Shown here: positions 59,780-64,000 of the stretch, piece by piece | Position numbering within the stretch: the first letter of the stretch is position 1 | How the letters are laid out: every line of letters starts with the position of its first letter | Source: Tetragonia tetragonoides | Lineage: Eukaryota; Streptophyta; Magnoliopsida; Caryophyllales; Aizoaceae | Direction of reading: 5' to 3' | Length of the DNA: 64,000 nucleotides | Assembly (NCBI GenBank): GCA_038025085.1 | Contig: CM076142.1 | Coordinates: 1,525,501-1,589,500, forward strand | Made by a program: the position numbers and the translations under genes | The notes under the pieces: generated by a model | The model's input: only the letters and a program-made list of their open reading frames with translations | Database searches by the model: none | What the model was told of the DNA's origin: nothing

Positions 59780-60435
59780 TGTTAGATAGATAACGGTAAT
59801 TCTCTTATAAGTTTTTTTTGTATTTCCCTTGAGTATTTCAACTTTCTTACCATCTTGTTGAACGCAAAAATAAAATAAAACGTGATTTCTGTTTTTGGAT
59901 ACAAAACCTACCTCGTCCAACCTTTTTAACACTAGCACAAATTAAGTTATCCTTGTTATTTGTGGCTTGTGAGGATGACATGCATGCACTTCATTTTTTG
60001 TATCAGGAATTTAAGAAGTGATCAAAATTTTGTCGACATCAAACAGAAAAAGCAGCTTGTGGTTAAAATATAGAAACAAAAAGGACGGGGTAATACTGTA
60101 TAGGGAGTCTCAAGAGTCAAAAGAGATAAGGTGCGTGAAGCCAAAAGTTGGAGATCACAGATGATGACCGTGAACCAAGCGTGAACAGATACAGCCAATC
60201 AACATTAAACCATTTGTTTTACCGGCTATTCCCGGTCACTCACTGCTTGTGTTTGAGAGAAAGACAGAGAGAGATTAAGCTCAAAATCTGACATTCTTGC
60301 CACCACTAAGTACTAAATCCTTATATTCTCAGAATTCATACTTCCTCGAAGGTTCCTCATCTCCCTTTAATCTCTCTTTTTAGTTATCTCTGTATATACT
60401 CCTTTGATTGCCCCCCTTTCTCTCTCTAGATTGAG
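59780..60435 (+). promoter_or_regulatory. GRAS gene promoter and first untranslated exon
   Basis: Upstream of the GRAS gene. CAGCCAATCA at about 60190 contains a CCAAT box. A GAGAGAAAGACAGAGAGAGA tract near 60255 and CTCTCTCTAG near 60420 are leader-like. The untranslated exon ends TTGAG|GTAAGC at 60435. Confidence 0.45.
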
Positions 60436-60663
60436 GTAAGCTTCATCCTTTATCACTCAATTCCTCTTTTTGGTTTGCTTGATATTGTTTTCAATTAGTT
60501 ATTTGCTCTCTTTGACCTTCTTATATTGAGATTTGAATTGGGTTTTGGTTATTTTTCTTGATTCCTTGATAAAGTAGTGAACTTGGGTTTTGCCCTGCAA
60601 GTTTTGATGGGTTAGGGATTGCAAAATTTAGCCTTTTTCCTGTTGTGATTATTGATTGATTAG
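60436..60663 (+). other. 5'-UTR intron of the GRAS gene (inferred)
   Basis: Donor GTAAGC at 60436 and acceptor TTGATTGATTAG ending at 60663, T-rich throughout, 33 bases before the ATG. A 5'-leader intron is common in the SCL14 clade. Confidence 0.6.
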
Positions 60664-60695
60664 GCTTTTGTTGAATTTTCAAGCTCAAAAGTGAA

Positions 60696-62945
60696 ATGGG
60701 TTCCCAATTTGGGGAGTTTTCTCATAATGGGTACCCATCTGGTAATGGAACCATGTCCCCTGGTTATGATGAATCATTAAATTATGCTACTTTGTTCAAT
60801 TACAAAGACCCATCTCAAGATCTGAGTTCCCTGAATCTTCCTAGCCCATTGCCTGACCCTAGTTTACAAAAGTTTAGCTCATCCATGGGCGTGAGCCCGG
60901 GGTTTGAATCGTCGGATGATAGCGATTCTGATGATGTTCTTAAGTACATTAGCCAAATGCTCATGGAAGAGGATATGAAGGAGAAACCCTGCATGTTCCA
61001 TGACTCTTTAGCCCTCCAAGCTGCTGAAAAACCCTTTTATGATGCCTTAGGAAAGAAATACCCTCCTTCCCCGAACCAGCATCCTCTCATTGATCATAAT
61101 TTGGATAGCCCAGATGATCATTCCTGTGGTACAAGTACTACTAGTGATTTTAGTGGTGGCAATAATAGTTCTAATTTAACCAACTCTGTTGATCCTATAA
61201 GGTGTGCTGATCCAAGTGAGAATAAACCCTCTATTGTTCAACCACCTCCAATTGAATCACATTCCCAGCCATCCACCCATTCTCAGCGATCATATGGCTC
61301 TTTGAGTACCTTTGATGGCACTGGTTCTGATGGCTCGATGATGTCGTCTCTTGGTTTTCCAATGGGTTTGAATATATTTAGTGAGAAGGAATTCATGATT
61401 CAGTTTCAGAAGGGGGTGGAGGACGCTAATAAGTTCCTACCGAAGAACAGCAACCTTGTTATTGACCTCGAGCACATGACTTTCCCTGATGAAACAAACG
61501 AGGCCACACCGGTTGTAGTTAAGAAGGAGAAGGATGAAGACTCCCCCGATGACTCGAGAGAAAGTAAGATTCACTATCGTGAGGATGAGGACTTTGAGGA
61601 GGGCAGGAGTAGCAAGCAGTCAGCTATTTCAGTGGATGAGGCTGAGTTGTCTGAGATGTTTGACAGGGTTTTGCTTTGCCCTCCTATGAAACATGAGGCT
61701 CATTGTACAATGGGTCTCGACTCTGAGAAAGGAGCATCTCCGCAGGCTGGCCAATCACAGGGATCAGAGGGCGGGAAGGGTCGCCCGAGGAAACAAAGTC
61801 ATAATAAGAATATGGTAGATTTAAGGACTCTATTGGTCCTTTGTGCACAATCTACTGCATCTGATGATCGCCGAACAGCTGATGAGTTGCTGAAGCAGAT
61901 CAGGGAGCACTCCTCTGCTGTGGGAGATGGGTCTCAAAGGTTGGCCCACTATTTTGCTAATGCCCTAGAGGCTCGCTTGGCTGGGACAGGCTCCCAGATT
62001 TATACTGCCTTGAGTTCCAAGAGGACAACAGCCGCTGATATGATAAAAGCGTATCAGTTTTTCATCCGTGTCTGCCCATTTAAGAAGATGTGCACTGGCT
62101 TTGCAAACCATGTGATCCTGAAGGCAGCTGAAAAAGCATCAAAGCTGCATGTTATAGATTTTGGCATCCTTTATGGTTTCCAATGGCCCATGCTTATTCA
62201 ACGCCTGTCAGAGCTACCTGATGGAGCTCCCAAACTTGTTATTACTGGGATCGATCTTCCTCAACCTGGATTTAGGCCAGCTGAAAGAGTTGAGGCAACA
62301 GGGCGCCGCTTGGCAAGGTATTGTGAACGCTTCAATGTCCCATTTGAGTTTCAGGCCATTGCACAGAAATGGGAAACAATTAAAGTCGAAGACCTTAAGA
62401 TAGCAAATGATGAGGTGGTCATTGTGAACTGTCTACACCGGTTCAAGAATCTTCTTGACGAGGCAGTAGTGGTGGATAGCCCAAGAAACGCAGTTCTCAA
62501 CTTGGTAAGAAGGATAAATCCAGATATGTTTGTGCATGGTGTTGTCAATGGTTCCTACAATGCCCCCTTCTTTGTCACACGTTTCAGAGAGGCCCTTTTC
62601 CATTACTCCACGCTGTTTGATATGTTTGATACCAATGCTTCCCGGGAGGAACCTGAGAGATTGATGTTTGAGAAGGAGTTTTTTGGGCGTGAGATAATTA
62701 ATGTGGTGGCATGCGAGGGCACAGAGAGAGTTGAAAGGCCAGAGACATACAAGCAGTGGCAGGTTCGGAACAGTAGGGCAGGATTTAGGCAGCTCCCATT
62801 GGACCAGGAGCTGATCAAGAAACTGAGGTGCAAGGTCAGGGCAAACTACCACCAAGATTTCGTTGTTGATGTAGATGGACAGTGGATGTTAGGGGGGTGG
62901 AAAGGTCGGATCACCTATGCTATCTCTGCCTGGGTTCCTGCTTAG
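60696..62945 (+). CDS. GRAS transcription regulator, SCL14/SCL33 (LISCL) type, 749 aa
   Basis: Single coding exon. The variable N-terminus (about 1-370) has LISCL-type blocks: DDSDSDDVLKYISQMLMEED, EKPFYDALGKKYPPSP and FQKGVEDANKFLP, which in this clade carry transcription activation. The GRAS domain runs from about 376: leucine heptad I (LRTLLVLCAQSTASDDRRTA), VHIID-type motif LHVIDFGILYGFQWP at 484-498, PFYRE-like region (VVIVNCLHRFKNLLDE, NAVLNLVRRINPDMFVHGV), and the C-terminal SAW motif ending WKGRITYAISAWVPA. SCL14 acts as a coactivator of TGA bZIP factors for xenobiotic/detoxification genes in Arabidopsis; that role here is by homology. Length is normal for the clade and no damage is seen. 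Confidence 0.93.
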   Translation: MGSQFGEFSHNGYPSGNGTMSPGYDESLNYATLFNYKDPSQDLSSLNLPSPLPDPSLQKFSSSMGVSPGFESSDDSDSDDVLKYISQMLMEEDMKEKPCMFHDSLALQAAEKPFYDALGKKYPPSPNQHPLIDHNLDSPDDHSCGTSTTSDFSGGNNSSNLTNSVDPIRCADPSENKPSIVQPPPIESHSQPSTHSQRSYGSLSTFDGTGSDGSMMSSLGFPMGLNIFSEKEFMIQFQKGVEDANKFLPKNSNLVIDLEHMTFPDETNEATPVVVKKEKDEDSPDDSRESKIHYREDEDFEEGRSSKQSAISVDEAELSEMFDRVLLCPPMKHEAHCTMGLDSEKGASPQAGQSQGSEGGKGRPRKQSHNKNMVDLRTLLVLCAQSTASDDRRTADELLKQIREHSSAVGDGSQRLAHYFANALEARLAGTGSQIYTALSSKRTTAADMIKAYQFFIRVCPFKKMCTGFANHVILKAAEKASKLHVIDFGILYGFQWPMLIQRLSELPDGAPKLVITGIDLPQPGFRPAERVEATGRRLARYCERFNVPFEFQAIAQKWETIKVEDLKIANDEVVIVNCLHRFKNLLDEAVVVDSPRNAVLNLVRRINPDMFVHGVVNGSYNAPFFVTRFREALFHYSTLFDMFDTNASREEPERLMFEKEFFGREIINVVACEGTERVERPETYKQWQVRNSRAGFRQLPLDQELIKKLRCKVRANYHQDFVVDVDGQWMLGGWKGRITYAISAWVPA

Positions 62946-64000
62946 ATGTCTCTGGACCTTCAGGCTGCATAGTGCATACCTCACATGTGACTGGCATATG
63001 GAATTTTCCTCTGATAACAGAGTCATTCTGACATTATAATGATGTTTCATGTGCTGCAAACCTGAGGTATAAGGTATTGCTCTGATGCCTGTTCTACTCC
63101 ATTTGGGTTTGTTCAAGATGGTGGTATATTGAAGCTCTAAAGGTTGGTGTTATCTTACTGATGATTTTGTGGAACTGAAGTTTCCTCAATTCCTGTGGTT
63201 TGATGACTGGCCTTTTTGGATCATCAGATTACTTGCTTCCAATGGTGACATGTGGAATCCTCGCATTGAAATTACTGCGAAATTGATAATCAGTGACAGA
63301 TCAACGGGTGATGGAGAATTTTGTAGAAAGCTTAAAACTACGCATATTGTTTTCTTATATGGGGAAGTTTAATGCTAGGGTGTGATATATTGTTAGTAGG
63401 TTGTAGCGGTTTAGTTGCTCTTATGCTAAGGAACTAGGATGCTTGCACACCTTTTATTAGTTATCATTTTACTACTTTAGCAGTATGTTGTAATGTCATA
63501 TCTTGAAGGCAGGTTATGTCATGTATATACTCCATAATGCAGTGGAAGATAACATCAAAACCATGTATACTAGTATTTTTGTTGAACTAAGGATTTTTCC
63601 TTTGAAACCTATCTTTTGGTTGGGATTTCTGTTTTGTGCCTACATAAAATCAGTTAGTATCTGGCTTTGGCTTGAGCCTGATGAGGCATCTGGGTGGTAT
63701 GTGGGCATGTGGCTGGTCGAAGTTGTACAAGGCCTCTGGTTCGCACAACTGCGCTTGCTCCTTTACGAAACTTCTTTCAAGTTATCGGTGTATTGTTGTT
63801 TGAGTTTACATGTAATGTGGGTGCTTGTGGCGTGGCGTTGCTTTGATGACTTATAGGATCCTATTACATTATCTGCTGCTAGTAGCCTAGTAGTAGTCTT
63901 GATCTTACTGAGGATTCTGTATGGGCTCATAAACTGATAAAAGTTAAAACTTGGACCATATGTCTCAGAAGTCAGAACTGCCAAAACCAAAATTATAGGT
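62946..64000 (+). other. GRAS 3' UTR and right edge of the window
   Basis: The 3' UTR extends some hundreds of bases. The 117-aa frame at 63503-63856 is hydrophobic and Trp-rich, without recognised family or start context, and is probably non-coding. No further gene seen. Confidence 0.4.

Noticed and set aside
63503..63856. 117-aa hydrophobic frame after the GRAS gene
   Set aside because: No family, no promoter or start context, and within the expected 3' flank.
1..64000. CRISPR arrays, bacterial operons, phage or virus-derived genes
   Set aside because: Looked for and not seen; the window is ordinary plant nuclear sequence with non-LTR and DNA transposons. The retropepsin-like domain at 27 kb belongs to cellular DDI1, not to a virus.

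Overview
The window looks like nuclear DNA of a eudicot plant. Genes are intron-split with GT-AG introns, introns and spacers are AT-rich, gene families are plant-specific (GRAS, PGRL, MUR3-like GT47, TRP-type telomere-binding Myb), and spacers are full of small transposons. I cannot name the species from sequence alone.

Layout. 1-5.7 kb: a LINE tail, the first coding exon of a SWIM/MULE-type gene on the minus strand, a SINE, and a decayed LINE (minus strand) interrupted by a hAT element that carries a clean 8-bp target duplication. 6.3-9.9 kb: a six-exon rhomboid protease gene. 11-19.7 kb: two MUR3-like exostosin (GT47) genes flanking a frameshifted F-box/LRR gene, with the 3'-UTR remnant of a probable third GT47 copy between them. 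20.7-28.7 kb: a promoter-like region with a 30-bp CGCG-box array, unrecognised exon-like fragments, and a broken DDI1 (ubiquitin-like/retropepsin) copy. 30.0 kb: tRNA-Gly(TCC). 30.3-33.6 kb: PGRL1/PGRL2-type thylakoid protein. 34.4-36.0 kb (minus): RAB5IF-like small membrane protein, convergent with PGRL. 37.8-39.1 kb: a foldback transposon with ~0.5-kb arms. 39.4-43.3 kb: an ORP3-type oxysterol-binding gene carrying at least three frameshifts. 45-47.7 kb: a SINE, a 170-bp tandem duplication and a 793-bp TIR element. 49.8-53.2 kb: nine-exon telomere repeat-binding protein (ubiquitin-like + Myb/telobox). 55.4-57.2 kb: a six-copy ~312-bp satellite. 58.2-58.7 kb: a LINE-mobilised 546-bp element. 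59.7 kb: second copy of the SINE found at 2.8 kb. 60.4-63 kb: intronless-coding GRAS (SCL14/SCL33 type) gene.

These genes do not form a pathway. The only functional cluster is the GT47 tandem set (Golgi xyloglucan side-chain glycosylation). I reconstructed full reading frames for rhomboid (353 aa), GT47-1 (562 aa), GT47-2 (694 aa), PGRL (303 aa), RAB5IF-like (125 aa), TRP (682 aa) and GRAS (749 aa); splice phases agree at every junction I proposed. I see no convincing novel system. The strongest observations are the nested LINE/hAT insertion, the relic GT47 copy, the frameshifted ORP3, DDI1 and F-box genes, and several transposon families that recur within the window.
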